A stretch of 64,000 nt of DNA from Sipunculus nudus. Taxonomy: Eukaryota; Annelida; Sipuncula; Golfingiida; Sipunculidae. Below, in pieces: positions 1-11,006 of the stretch (position 1 is the stretch's first letter; every line of letters starts with the position of its first letter). Location of the stretch: the NCBI GenBank assembly GCA_026874595.1, contig CM049318.1, forward strand, positions 20,065,456 through 20,129,455. Reading direction: 5' to 3'. The position numbers were made by a program, and so were the translations under genes. The notes under the pieces were generated by a model. It was not told where the DNA came from. It did not search any database and saw nothing but the letters and a program-made list of their open reading frames with translations.

Positions 1-94
1 TTATATAAAACTAAATTTAATAATGTTAAATTGATATTTTTATGTCGCTGTTAAACAAAAAATTTACAATTTACTATACAAACATAACAAAAAA

Positions 95-560
95 TTACCT
101 ACAAATATGGAAATATTCAAGGTCAAGGCCACTTTCGTGGTAAAGGTTATGACCCATGGTAAAGGTTAAGACCTCATCCCATAACCCATCTCTCTACATG
201 TTCATAATATGAGAGAAATCTGTCAATCATTTTTTGACTTATAAGACTATCAAGTGGCAAAGCTGGGGATTTCTAAATGCGCGAAAACAAAAAAGGGTAA
301 TAAGTGGCGCCACTATTTTCAGACACATCTCGAGATATTTACGAATTTGTGTGATTTTCGGCAACAATAAACCTATTCAAGGTCAAGGTCAAGTTCATTA
401 ATTCATTTTAAATAGGATTCGTCCCCTTACCTATATCTATACATATGTGGAGTTTGATAAAGATCCGTGATTTTTTTTTAGTTATATCGCTCTCAACATT
501 TTTATGAGGGCGGGACCGTCAAGAAACTATAGTATCCCCCCACTGTGCCTTGAGAGACAA
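95..560 (+). repeat. Pearl/Helitron-like repeat, family D copy 1
   Basis: Homologous along its length to 46,739-47,310: shared blocks include ATTCAAGGTCAAGGCCACT, CCCATAACCCAT, GAGAAATCTGTC, a GTGGCGCCAC core, AATTTGTGTGATTTTC, CTATATCTATACATAT and GGCGGGACCG. Copy 1 ends near TAGTATCCCCCCAC. Confidence 0.75.
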
Positions 561-1571
561 TTAAGGGCATCAGGAGTGAAAGAAACATGCTTCCAATGAA
601 GCGCTGATGTTGGTTGTTGTTCTGTTACATTTAAATTATTAAACATGAACCAGTGAATTTCCCTTTCTCTAATCAATACTGCAAGATACATATTATAAGA
701 GTTTACTTATACACACAGCTAAAATGCCAAAAATATCCCTGTAAGGGTGCATGGACAAAGAGAAAGTGAGTTAAATAATTTAAATGATATAGCACACACG
801 TATGTAGTAAAATGTCTTTTGTCTTCAGTTGTTTCAGGTTTAGTGTGCAGCAGCGTCATTAGGTGGTTTAGCTTGAGCTGCTAGCTGAGTCACACCTTTC
901 ACACTGGAGTTCTAATAGATTCGTCTCCATAAATGTCCCGTGCCAGTGTCAAATAACCATATCTTTCATATACCAACAATTACCACGAATTGTATAAGTC
1001 GCTGCTCGTCAAAGTCTTTATCATATACCATTAATTATAACATGTCAATCGTACATCTGATTCTTATATGTTTCCTTATTTATTAAATCATAAAAGTTTG
1101 CTTCTCCAAATATTTACCCGTAACCATGGATACGGCTATTTCTTTGGTTCCTGGGTGACGTTTTGTCCACGTAACACAATATGCTCTAGATGTGGCAGAT
1201 GTCAACTGGTGCCTGGTTTTCCGATGTGAGTGATTTCTGGTATTTCTTCTCCTCTACATATGCTTGAATATTACGTTACTGGTCCCTATATGCGTATTTA
1301 ATTGAATCTTGGATTTATATTACTTATGAATATTAAACTTATTTTTAGTTGACAGAAACAATGATATCTTTGCGCGCTCTCAATATATAGCAAAATCACC
1401 GGAAACTTTAAACTAAACGTAGATGTTCATGCTCACTGATTCACCACAGAATAACCTACAAGATATCAGTAAAATTGACATAGTTGAGAAGGTTCATCGA
1501 TTTAAAAATTATGCAAGATCAGGGTAAGATTTTGTGATCGGGCAGCAGAGAGATGGAAACCAGGAAAAGGG
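560..1571. other. Non-coding stretch, nothing recognised
   Basis: AT-rich sequence without a supported ORF, repeat terminus or RNA gene. The next 1.0 kb segment (1,662-2,060) is similar. Confidence 0.5.
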
Positions 1572-1661
1572 TATAAATAACAAGTGATGATACTTTGTTC
1601 TCATTGAGCAATGTATTTAATGTTCAAATTTTCAAAATGGCGATTAATTTCTACCAAACGT
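1572..1661 (+). promoter_or_regulatory. Candidate TATA box and short first exon
   Basis: TATAAATA at 1,572-1,579 is followed about 60 bases later by ATGGCGATTAATTTC (1,637) and a strong donor GTAAGTTT at 1,662. The spacing suits a promoter and a tiny first exon, possibly of the lectin gene downstream, but that gene already has its own start and signal peptide at 3,156. No downstream exon with a matching phase was identified. Weak. Confidence 0.2.
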
Positions 1662-2059
1662 GTAAGTTTTGACCACTATAAAGTTTATTTTAGTTGTAAA
1701 CTGCATAGATCAATATATCAATGTCATAAACAATTTAAGCATACTCTGCATATTTAACGGGGTCATTTGCATTTATAAAAAGATCATTTAAACAATTATT
1801 TAAACCCATTATTTGATCTCCTACACATTTATAATCATTCGAAAGTACAATGTATTGAAGTATCAGCAACCAATGAGGCCAAAGGGCCTGTTGTCGGTAA
1901 GGCGTATCAAACGATCAAATCTTCTTCCCGTGCTACGACTTTTAAAGAAAAATGTTCTAGGAGGTAACTGCGTATTTTTTTCAAGCTAGCTTAACTAAGT
2001 ATATATACATCTGTTGAATTCCATTCCGGTTTTGGACTTTGTGACAAGGCAGTATCACA

Positions 2060-2340
2060 CGCTTACTCTAATTTATATCCTGGTATAAACCAGGCCCGGA
2101 GACCAATGCGCCTGGATGTGTTATTGTCCCCATTTACTCCGTCATACATGCGAGAAACCCCCGAAAGGCGCACGTGTTTGTGAGTGAAACACAGCTGTTG
2201 GGCACAGCCTTTCCATAAAGCGTACAGGCCACTCATCCTTGGTTGGGGCACACCCTGAAAAATCTAACCGCCTGATGTTCGAACTCACGATCTCCCAGCT
2301 TTAAGTCCTGTGCTCTACCCCTGGACCACAAAGGTCGGTC
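2060..2340 (-). mobile_element. tRNA-derived SINE
   Basis: On the minus strand 2,340-2,270 reads like a tRNA-Lys head: an A-box-like TGGTCCAGGGGTAGAGC, then a decayed anticodon arm (GGACTTAAAG), then a B-box-like GTGAGTTCGAAC. The 3' body runs to about 2,060 with no coding content. The anticodon stem does not pair and there is no acceptor-stem closure, so it is a SINE head and not a functional tRNA gene. The right-hand boundary is estimated. Confidence 0.55.
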
Positions 2341-2479
2341 CTGCGCTCCGACTTTGTGCACTGAAACATGATATTACACCAACATTTACCGGGGCGTACA
2401 ATGAACTCGTCTTCGTGAGGCAGCGGTTAACACTTAATCACACTTCGCCACCAAAAAAAAATAACGCAATATTAACGGT

Positions 2480-3150
2480 GCTTTTGGCAGGGAGTTCCTT
2501 TAAAGGGGCCAGCGAAAGGCTAGGGGTATTAACACAGGCGGATCCAGGATTCAGGAAAGGAGAGTGCAACTCAGGAGGACTAAAGAAAACCCTTAAAGGG
2601 GTCCCCAGGTCCCGGGGTCCAGCCCTCGAAATTCGGGCTGAAACCCCTAATAGAAGGTACCGGGGAACGATTAAGGAGAGTCAAGGGAATATCCGATCCC
2701 AAATGCCATTTTCAGTGAAAAGTCTTTGACAAGCAGTAGCAACTGTCCTGTGATGACGACGACTGCAGTTCAGGCCAGTCGAGGAGTCGCCCGGAAAATA
2801 ACCAGACATTACAGATTTCTTCTAGCATTCAGGAAGGAAGTAAGAAGTACAAAAAATAGTTTGCCTGTGCTTAACGTTATAACTGGGCAGGTTTCCCTAC
2901 AATTGACCCCTTAATCTTGCGTCACTTTCTGTTGACATTCCATATATATATATATATATTCTTCATGTCATTATTTCTATCAACTGATTTCACTAGGATG
3001 GACAAAACACGCCCAAACATATTAAGTCAAACCCGGACACAACGAAGCTCTATGACGAAATTGCTGGTATTATATGTAATGGTTTAATTTTTATGACAGG
3101 AAATACAGCCAGACCATCACAGGTAACATTATTACATATACATTAAGGAA
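2480..3150. other. Unclassified repeat-like sequence
   Basis: 2,480-2,690 has the look of a dispersed element (CCTTTAAAGGGGCC, GGCGGATCCAGGATTCAG, GGTCCCCAGGTCCCGGGG). A related string (reverse complement of GGATTTTGGAGAAGGGGGACCC) occurs near 22,455-22,505. (AT)n lies at 2,942-2,960. No gene is supported. Confidence 0.35.
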
Positions 3151-3155
3151 ATACC

Positions 3156-3376
3156 ATGATCTCCAAGGTTGTTATCTTTTGTGTTGTCTTCTTGTTTGTT
3201 GATGATATAAAAACTACTAAGGCCAATGTGTATAAGAAGGTTTACGATAGATATGACGAAAAGAGGAGCTGAAAGGGGGCCCGGAAATACTGCATGGGTA
3301 AAAAAGGTGACCTTACAACCATCAAGTCACAAGAGGAGCAAAGCACTGTGGAAGCGCTGTTAGACCATGGAGACAA
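3156..3376 (+). pseudogene. C-type lectin exon 1 (signal peptide and first half of the CTLD) with an in-frame TGA
   Basis: The exon starts at ATG 3156 with MISKVVIFCVVFLFV, a clear signal peptide, followed by KKVYDRYDEKRS, a stop (TGA at 3270-3272), then KGARKYCMGKKGDLTTIKS and EEQSTVEALLDHGD. C-type lectin domains carry a conserved Trp at this position (W..A...C...G..L..I.S..E), so TGG to TGA is the simplest change. Donor GTAAGA at 3377 leaves two bases, which match the phase of the next exon at 3807 exactly. Everything but the stop looks intact, so this could be a young pseudogene, a segregating null allele or a sequence error. An ORF-only annotation would miss this exon. Confidence 0.75.
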
Positions 3377-3806
3377 GTAAGAAACTGATAAAGCTCAATT
3401 GAAACTCCAGTCATATGGATATGCAAATATGCGTAGCTAATAATTATTGCTTTGTTTATTTGTTTTTTATAAGGATTTTAATAACGGCACCTAACTTGAC
3501 GTCGAAAGATCCTTGATCCTTCTTTAGAATTTCTCCTAATCAAATATTGTCCGTTTTAGACGGAAATATTCCTAATCAATTAGACTTGAAGTGTTCGAGC
3601 ATTTTAAAATCCTGCTTTTTTTCTAGAAAGTGAGAGTAAAATAGACTTTCCCCATACAAATAGATAATTCAGCTCACTGGAAATTTATTGAATATGGTAT
3701 TGGAAGGGACCTCTTTTATTCCACATTTAACGTCAAGAAAGTATAGAGCCGTAAAATTATTAGAAACATTATTACACCATTGGGTATGACGTTGGCTTAT
3801 TTTTAG

Positions 3807-4024
3807 CAGCCAAGATTTTTGGTTAGGGATGTGGAAATATCCAGTTGTCTGGAATACTAGTAACTACACATGGATCGACGGGTCGTTTGATTGGGGAAAC
3901 TTAAAGAATTATAAGAATCTGGATATAGAGCATTGCGTCAGACTTCATGTTTACAACATGGGAATACACTGGAATAATCAGAAATGTATCGAGAATTTAG
4001 GATTTATATGTCAGTTTTACGAAG
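3807..4024 (+). CDS. C-type lectin exon 2 (second half of the carbohydrate-recognition-type domain)
   Basis: Acceptor CTTATTTTTAG, donor GTAGGT after GAAG. Joined to exon 1 the frame reads NSQDFWLGMWKYPVVWNTS, then YTWIDGSFDWGN, then EHCVRLHVYNMGIHWNNQKC and FICQFYE. It contains the WIDG box, the two middle cysteines, a WND-like WNNQKC and the terminal FICQ. With the Cys of exon 1 this gives the four canonical CTLD cysteines. The usual EPN or QPD sugar-specificity tripeptide is not visible (the region reads GNLKN), so calcium-dependent sugar binding is doubtful. The protein would be secreted. One leftover base after the donor implies at least one further exon, which I did not find. Confidence 0.75.
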
Positions 4025-4079
4025 GTAGGTTCAGTTACTTTATTATTTGTCCTCGGAACATCCCATGCAAGTGATATCA

Positions 4080-5472
4080 TTCAAGTGACCGAGGTTTATA
4101 TTAATGAAATAAAAAGAAAGCCTGTGACGTCGCTGTTCAGTCTGTCTGAACACGCGCTCGTGCATGCACACAAAATGTACTCACAATAATGAAGGAGACC
4201 AGGATATATGATAAACTTGTCTTTAATACATATACATGAAATTGTCTAAAATTTAAACTCAAATGTTGACGTCCACACCATCCGGTGCACTCTGCACTCG
4301 TTACCCAGACAACCACTTCTTCTGTGCTGGACGGCACCCAAAGTCCTAGACCTCTCGCCCCTCTCACTCACTATCTCTCTCGTCCTCCTCGAAGTTTTTT
4401 ATATGTTGCCACTCTTGTCCCCTCGACGTTACCTCCATGTTCTGCCGGCTCATGTCGAGCGCCCTCTTCCGGCTTGATTTCTCAAAGACGACCCCTGCCT
4501 TCTGCGATGCGGTTAACTTTCGGTGCTGGCCTGCCTCCAAGCCATCCACAAATCCTACAGCTCCGGACCATCCGTCACACGCCTAGATGGACTGCACCTG
4601 ACCGTCTTTACACTTGACCGTTCTTGTCCGACTCGGGGGAAAAAACGCCATTAAGAAAAATGTACATACACAGACACAAGTTTTACGGCTATGCAGATTT
4701 AAAAGTCTCGATGGCCTATCCTCTAGAACACCATTTCTCAAGGAGACGAACGGAGAATAAACCGAAAATACATTCAACAAGCGCTTTGTAAGCACAATAC
4801 CTAGATACACACAGTGGCACTAACGCCGTCTGTTATGACATATATGTCTCTCCTACCTTTCGTACAAATAAATTAACATTCAGCTTAATGGCACAATCTT
4901 TACGGCGGGTTAATCTTAATTATTCCTTGACAAGACAATCATTACGTGCTAACAAACTCTATATCACGTGACTCGACTGTATTTATTACATAAGAAACAT
5001 TTTGTGCCATATACCGCAGGGCTGTCACCGATACCTTTAATGTATCCTATCCGTTATGCATTACTACAGCAGAACCCCTTTTAATGCCTCTAACCTCAGA
5101 CGTAATAACATTTGAACCGCTGCTTGTAAACATTAATTCCCCTCTAAAGATACAATAGCCGCATAGTCAATTGGCGCTCACTCGGCCGCTGCAAGAATAA
5201 AGCAATCCTTGCCTTATCAAGCGAGTACAATTCTCCGGTGAAAAGAATTCCCTGATCACAAATCCAAAAAACAAGGAAGTGTGGAATGCACCTTTCTCAC
5301 ATATTTCCAGCTAGCGGGCTAGCAAAACCCCCTATATTTTAAATAAGTTCAAATGTCTTTTGATTTCATGCTACATATTAAAGTATAATATATTTTAAAG
5401 CTGGGTATAAATTTCTTTTAAATGGTTATTGTAATGGTTAGGTTTTCATTTATCATGCACTTGTCAATTATA
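4080..5472. other. Non-coding stretch between the lectin exons and the DIRS element
   Basis: The 4,260-4,620 part is C/T-rich and less AT-rich than its surroundings, with ORFs on both strands that show no family features. It may be a degraded mobile element. Nothing else is recognised. Confidence 0.35.
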
Positions 5473-5535
5473 TTAAACTCTCATCTGGTGATTCGAGATT
5501 CTATGAGATGTGCGTTTGCATGCGCGGAGATTAAT
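5473..5535 (+). repeat. Left inverted terminal repeat of the DIRS-like element
   Basis: Starts TTAAACTCTCATCTGGTG and runs through GAGATGTGCG...GCATGCGCGGAGATTAA. The first ~35 bases are the reverse complement of 10,031-10,067 with a few mismatches. The inner part matches the reverse complement of 10,206-10,248. Confidence 0.8.
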
Positions 5536-5649
5536 TTTGCGTTCGCTTGTTGAAGGAGAAAGACATCTTTGAGTTTCACATTTTTTATCCGAGTTATATA
5601 ACCGTTATTTACGATCATCGATGGCTATATTTACCTGGACTGTTAGGTT

Positions 5650-7200
5650 GTGTTTATGAGCAAAAGATCAATCAGTTGGTGGACCATGTCGGATAGAAAT
5701 TCCGGCGATTTGGTCGGGGCAATTCTGGAGGAAGTCGTCAAGAGCAAGCATGGTGCTTCAGCAGGGGTTCCTGTCAAGACTGTTGCTTGTATTTTGCCGT
5801 GTACTGTTCTAGTTCAGTCTGACCAACAGGAAAGATCATCGGCAAACAGCGCGAGCTCGGCGTCTCTGAAGAGGCCGATAGACGGCACTGGGGACAAAAG
5901 ATGTCCCACGGCCTCACGGGGAAGCACGGCACAAGCCGTTCCTAGCCAAGATGCCGGCATCAGCGCTGAGCCGCGGAAAATCGGGTCACCCACGAAAGGA
6001 TAGAACCAAGCCAATTCACTTGACCGAGATCTGAGCTCTCGCAAGAGGTCACATGATAAAACAAAGATGGCCGCGCCCATAAACAATATCACATGGGACC
6101 GTTAAAGCATCACGAACGGTCACGCTCGCATAGCAGCAGCAGCAAAAGTGATTAAAGAAGAGACTATGACGAGGTGAGAAAGCGACTTAAAGACGCTTAA
6201 AACACAAATGGGCTCAATCAGCGCCATGTTCAGAAACTCGCAGCAGATGTTGGCAAACATAAAGAGGCATATGATGACAGCCGTTGCAAGGCACCCGTCA
6301 GTGACGATGACGAGCCTGCAGTGTCTGGCGGAGATGACAGTGAAACTTGGGATCAGGAACCACAAGTAAAACGAAACAGATTATAAGATATGGATAATCA
6401 GAACAGCGGCTGTGCTGAGGAGCCAGAATCTCAATGGCTTGATTGCTGGAATGAACTTTATGCGGCGGTAAGCGATAAAGAGGCAAGAGGGCCTGGCATT
6501 CAAGATATAATGACCAAACTAATGGACACTGTCTTGCACAGGTATGCCCAAGAAACTGCTGAATGATAAAGAAAAGGCATACTTTCCGCCAAATAATTGT
6601 ACATGTACCTACATGACACAGATCATATGAAACCAAAAGTTGCGGGGGTCATTAAGACCTGTCACAAGGTTCAATGACAAGGCCATGCAGAACTGGCAAA
6701 GTTTATTGTTCAGTGGACTTACCCCATTCCTGCAAGTGGCAGATGCGTGTACTAAACACATTGAAGGAGATTGAGCTATGTCGAGCCCTGTGGACATGCT
6801 AAAAAGGCTGAGAGATGGTATCACCCTACTATCTGGGCTTGCCTTTGAGATAGCCATGCACAGGAGAAATCTCATAAAACCAGACTTAAATGAGCAATAC
6901 AGAGCCCTCGCATCGCCCCTGAACCCTGCAATCAAGCAGTTGTTTGGTGACAACCTTCATCAGAATGCCAACGACATTGAAGAGGCCATGAAGATTGCTA
7001 ACAAGACCCAAAAAAGCAACCAAATTCTCAAACTACGGCTACAAACAGAAACAAAAGGGTACAGGCAGCAGCTATGGCTTCAAAGGGAACAAACCTTTTT
7101 AGGCAGGAAAAGCCACAGGAAGAATAAGGCAAACAGGAGACCAAAACAGCCAACTGCTGTGTGGCCATGGTTCAGGCCCAACAAAAAGGCCAGACACTAG
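5650..7200 (+). pseudogene. DIRS-like Gag remnant
   Basis: Pieces in shifting frames. 5,650-6,003 is Ser-rich and low in complexity, like the N-terminal half of DIRS Gag. 6,390-6,560 reads SQWLDCWNELYAAVSDKEA. 6,778-7,200 is a clean 140-codon stretch with MHRRNLIKPDLNEQYRALAS and PAIKQLFGDNLHQN, followed by a basic Gln/Lys/Arg-rich tail. The RR.LIKPDLN.EYR.LC...P.T..LFGD.L block is typical of DIRS-family Gag as I know it. Stops and frameshifts between the pieces show decay. Confidence 0.7.
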
Positions 7201-7346
7201 ATCAGTCTGTTAGTCAGAGTTTTTTGCTGGTAATTGCGTACCTGAATGGCGTAGGCTGACTTAAGATCCAGTGATATTAAATTATGTCATAGGTGTCACA
7301 TAAGAGTTTTCCAATACACCCGTTGAATATTCTTAACCTGAATGTC

Positions 7347-8702
7347 AATTTTTAGCTCATCAGAAAAAGAAATAATTGACCGGAAATTAGAGAAACTGCT
7401 CTCAAAAGGGGTTATTATACCCTCTGTTGAAGAGCCTTTTCAATATGTGTCCTCTGTGTTTCTCAGACCCAAAAAAAAGATGGTACCCACAGAATTATAT
7501 TTAACTTAAAATATCTGAATACATTTATTGAATACCTCTTCAAGATGGACACTGTACAACCTGTTAAAATCTAATGACCCCAAACTGTTTTATGGCAGCA
7601 CTGGATCTTAAGGACGATTATTATTTAGTTCCTGTAGCACAATGTTACTTAAAGTATCTCAAAAATTAGATGCAGGGCTAAACTTTACAATTACACCTAC
7701 CTTTCAAATGGTCTCGCATCAGCACCGAGAATTTTTACAAAATTGATGAAACCTGTTTTGGCAATCTTGAGATTAAAAGGTCACATATCCAATATTTATC
7801 TGGGTGATTTCTACTTTCAGTCTGAGTCAGAATTAGTCCGTCAGGAAAATATAAATGACTAAGTTCAATTACTGACATCACTTGTTTTTATTGTGTATGA
7901 ACAAAAGTCTACACTTAAACCTGTACATGTTTTGACCATTTAGGGTTTACCTTAAATGCTCATACAATGGCAATCATGTTGACAGCTGAGAAAAAAAATC
8001 TAACCTGGTCAAATTGCTTACAGACAGAGTCAGTGAGCCTCAGTGCACAATCAGGCAAGCAGCTTAACTGATAGGCTGCTTAGTTTCGGCTAAACCTGGT
8101 GTCCGTTATGGTGAGCTTGACTACAGATCCTTAGAAATTGAAAAAAACTCAGAACATAAAACAAAACCCATAAATGTTCATAATTGTGACTGCTCCCTTC
8201 AAACGTATGCATCCACACAAGGATGGGGTGCAGTTTTCCAAAAATGAGTATTGGGGGTAGATGGGCTGAACATGAAACATCAGAGCATATTAATGTTTTA
8301 GAACTCAATGCTGCTCAGCTTGGTCTAAAATCATTCAAAGATTACTTAATAGGTAAACATATTCAGTTACATATGGACAAGAGCACTGCAGTTGCCTATA
8401 TATAAAATATGGGGGGAACTCGCTCATTTTGCTGTAATGAGATTACATCATCAATTTGGAACTGGTCCATTGAATACAATATTCACCTTAGTGCATCACC
8501 TATAGCTGGTATACACAATGTGGAAGCTGACAAACAAAGCAGGGTCTTAAATGACAGGACTGAATGGACACTTGATTCAGCTATTTTTTATACTCTGACA
8601 TCTCATTTTGGTAAAAACGCAGTAGACTTGTTTGCCATGGTTAAATTACAAAACAAGTGGCTATTTTGCATGGAAACTAAACCCTGGTGCACAAAGTATT
8701 GA
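7347..8702 (+). pseudogene. DIRS-like reverse transcriptase / RNase H remnant
   Basis: RT start: KLEKLLSKGVIIPSVEEPF then SSVFLRPKKK. RT motif A: FMAALDLKDDYYLVPVAQ near 7,590-7,650, with the catalytic Asp. The YLDD-type box reads NIYLGDFYF near 7,790, so one catalytic Asp is lost. RNase H: YASTQGWGAVF near 8,205, HINVLELNAAQLGLKSF near 8,290, HMDKSTAVAYI then a TAA stop and MGGTRSF. Then HLSASPIAGIHNVEADKQSR and a DLFA...W....KPW tail. These are hallmark DIRS RNase H strings. Several frameshifts and stops are present; the longest intact piece is about 97 codons. Confidence 0.85.
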
Positions 8703-9029
8703 TGCGTTTAAATAGTGCTAGTCAGATTAAAAACTAACCTATGCCTTCCTTCCTTCCAGCTTAATGAATCAGGTCTTGCAGAAAATACAGATAGTCATAG
8801 CAGACGTTTTGATCATTGAACCATTATGGGCGACACAGACTTGGTTCCCAGTCATGTTGAGATTGCTGTGCAGTGAACCAGTCTTCCTACCACCAACAAG
8901 ATTCTCAGCCTGCCACACAAGGATGGGATAAAGCACCCACTGTCACGAAAATATGAAACTGATTGCATGTCTGCTATCAGGGGAAGTCAGCAAAAGAAAG
9001 GCATTTCAGGTAACACTGGAAACATTATT

Positions 9030-9770
9030 TTGCAATCATGGCGGACCGGAACAAAGCGGCAATATGGTACCTACATAAAAAAATTTATTAACCTCTATAT
9101 TAATTTTGTTCAAATACAACCAAATTTGTAACAGATCTTAGCCCTTTTAACAGATTTATATGAATCAGCATTACGCTAAAGTGCAACTTGCACAGCCAGA
9201 TCATCCCTGTCTGTTCTGATACAGTTTAATGATGGTACTACACTTGGGACTAACCCGCATGTCAAGCGATTTATGAAAGGTGTTTTCAATAGCAGACCTG
9301 CCTTCCCCAAAGTATCAGCTAACCTGGGATACAGACATAGTGCTCAAATACCTAAAACAGTTATCGCCACTCAGCAGTTTATCTCAGAGAATTCTCACAC
9401 ACAAGCTAGTTATGCTCATAGCATTAATCTCTGGAAAAAGGTGCCAGTCCATTCACCTAATGGATATAACAACCATGGCTAGGCATAACTCAGGAATTGT
9501 GTTTCTTATTAACAGAATAGTAAAACAGTCTAAGCCAGGAAGAGAACAACCACTGATTCTTTTGCCTCCTTTCGCCGATGATTGCAGACTTTGTGTTTTA
9601 ACTGTATAACATGAATATTTAGTAAGGACCAGAACACTTAGAAGTAGTGATAGTTCAAAACTGTTTCTTAGTTTTAGTAAACCACACAAACCAGTTAGCA
9701 AGGACACTGTTGCGCAAAGTGCTAGGTCAGCATTAACCAGTAAGGCTTTTGCTGCCTAAGTACCCATCGC
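9030..9770 (+). pseudogene. DIRS-like tyrosine recombinase remnant
   Basis: WRTGTKRQYGTYIKKFINLY near 9,045 is the N-terminal core-binding start of DIRS/Ngaro recombinases. It is followed by NPHVKRFMKGVFNSRP, KYQLTWDTDIVLKYLKQL and LIALISGKRCQSIHLMDI, the last carrying the first catalytic Arg. Downstream text (LFLSFSKPHKPVSKDT) fits the C-terminal catalytic half. Frame changes near 9,300 and several stops show that it is inactive. Use of a tyrosine recombinase instead of an integrase is what defines the DIRS order. Confidence 0.82.
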
Positions 9771-10025
9771 CACAATAATACGGACTGCTGGTTAGAGCAA
9801 TGAGAATACCTTCGCAAAATACTATCATAAACCCAAAACTGAACACGACGTTTATGCAACATCAGTACTTCACGCAGCTTGTAACTAATATGTGTTACAT
9901 GTAATAAGTACCAACTGGCACATTCCTGTCAACTATATATATGATGTATCACACACAATTTTTGCACTTGGCAATTGATAAAAAAAGTTTGTAACTTTTT
10001 TCTGTGTGTTCGTGTTCATTACAGC

Positions 10026-10250
10026 ATTGAACTCTCGTAGAATCCCGAATGACCAGATGAGAGTTAAATTTTAAAATTAAACGAGACTTACCTGTACGTT
10101 GAAGTGTTATTGTGATTTAACTCTCAGCTGGATCATTAAGGGATCACACGCTCTATCCTTGTCTCCTACCCTGTATAATCCTTGCCATGAACGATCAGCT
10201 GTAAAGATTGATCTCCGCGCATGCGCACGCACATCTCGTATAATTCCTAA
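10026..10250 (-). repeat. Right terminal / internal complementary region of the DIRS-like element
   Basis: Holds three pieces related to the left end. 10,031-10,067 is inverted (reverse complement begins TTAACTCTCATCTGGTCATT). 10,116-10,138 is in direct orientation (TTTAACTCTCAGCTGGATCATT). 10,206-10,248 is inverted (reverse complement holds GAGATGTGCGTGCGCATGCG). The mosaic of direct and inverted blocks fits a DIRS right ITR plus internal complementary region, though the exact border is uncertain. Confidence 0.7.
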
Positions 10251-10968
10251 ATAAACAATTAAATGGAGAAAATAAAGATGAATGAATTCAGTTGTGCTAT
10301 AATGGGCTAATTCAATCTCTTGACCACTATTATTAGAACATGGATGTTGCATTTCCTGTGTTGTAAATGTTTGATTATATGTTTATTGAAACAAAAGCCT
10401 TTTCTTATAACCAAAGCGTGTAGCATATGGATGCCTTAAAAAATAAACACATTGTACTCGATACTCTTCGTGTTCGACTTTATCAGAAAAGGCGTTTTAA
10501 GTATAATGTTTAATAAGGTATTGTTATTATTATATTGTTATTATTCAAGTATACACTTGAAATGTTTCAGCCCGCTATCGGTGTGTAACACTATTTTTGT
10601 AAATGTTCCACATTCAGCATGTTTAACTGAAAACGGTATTCAACACGTATATAAACTTTTCAGAGTGGACTGGCATGAACAAACTATTAAAGCTGTTTTA
10701 AGCCTCTCGAATACGGTTTTCCAAAACCTTATATTAGTAAGCATTCTATTGTGCATAAATAGTAAAACAGTATTCGACACGCATCCAGTTGATCGGTATT
10801 GAAACTGTTCCCGTTGTAATTTCACTGTTCCGGATCGAAACGTGAATGAATGCGGATGTAGTGTGAAAAGAACTCGTATTTGGAGGCAGCAAAAAAGTGT
10901 AGAAATCGGGTGTTGAATAAACACGGCCTTAGTGGGAAGACGCAGTCTTGTGAAACAGTTACGATTCC

Positions 10969-11006
<38 letters not shown>

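Larger units (their letters stand above)
5473..10248 (+). mobile_element. Degenerate DIRS-like (tyrosine recombinase) retrotransposon
   Basis: A ~4.8 kb element with the DIRS order: Gag remnants (5,650-7,200), reverse transcriptase (from ~7,350), RNase H (~8,200-8,700) and tyrosine recombinase (~9,030-9,770), bounded by inverted sequences rather than LTRs. The left end 5,473-5,535 is repeated inverted in two blocks at the right (10,031-10,067 and 10,206-10,248). This resembles the inverted termini plus internal complementary region that DIRS elements use for circular intermediates. All coding parts carry stops and frameshifts, so the copy is dead. No protease or DDE integrase was seen, as expected for this order. 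Confidence 0.85.

Noticed and set aside
2063-2251. Minus-strand 62-codon ORF
   Set aside because: Lies entirely in the body of the tRNA-derived SINE.
4285-4617. 110-codon plus-strand ORF, with another on the opposite strand
   Set aside because: No motif, low-complexity Pro/Ser/Arg composition and open frames on both strands suggest base composition rather than a gene.
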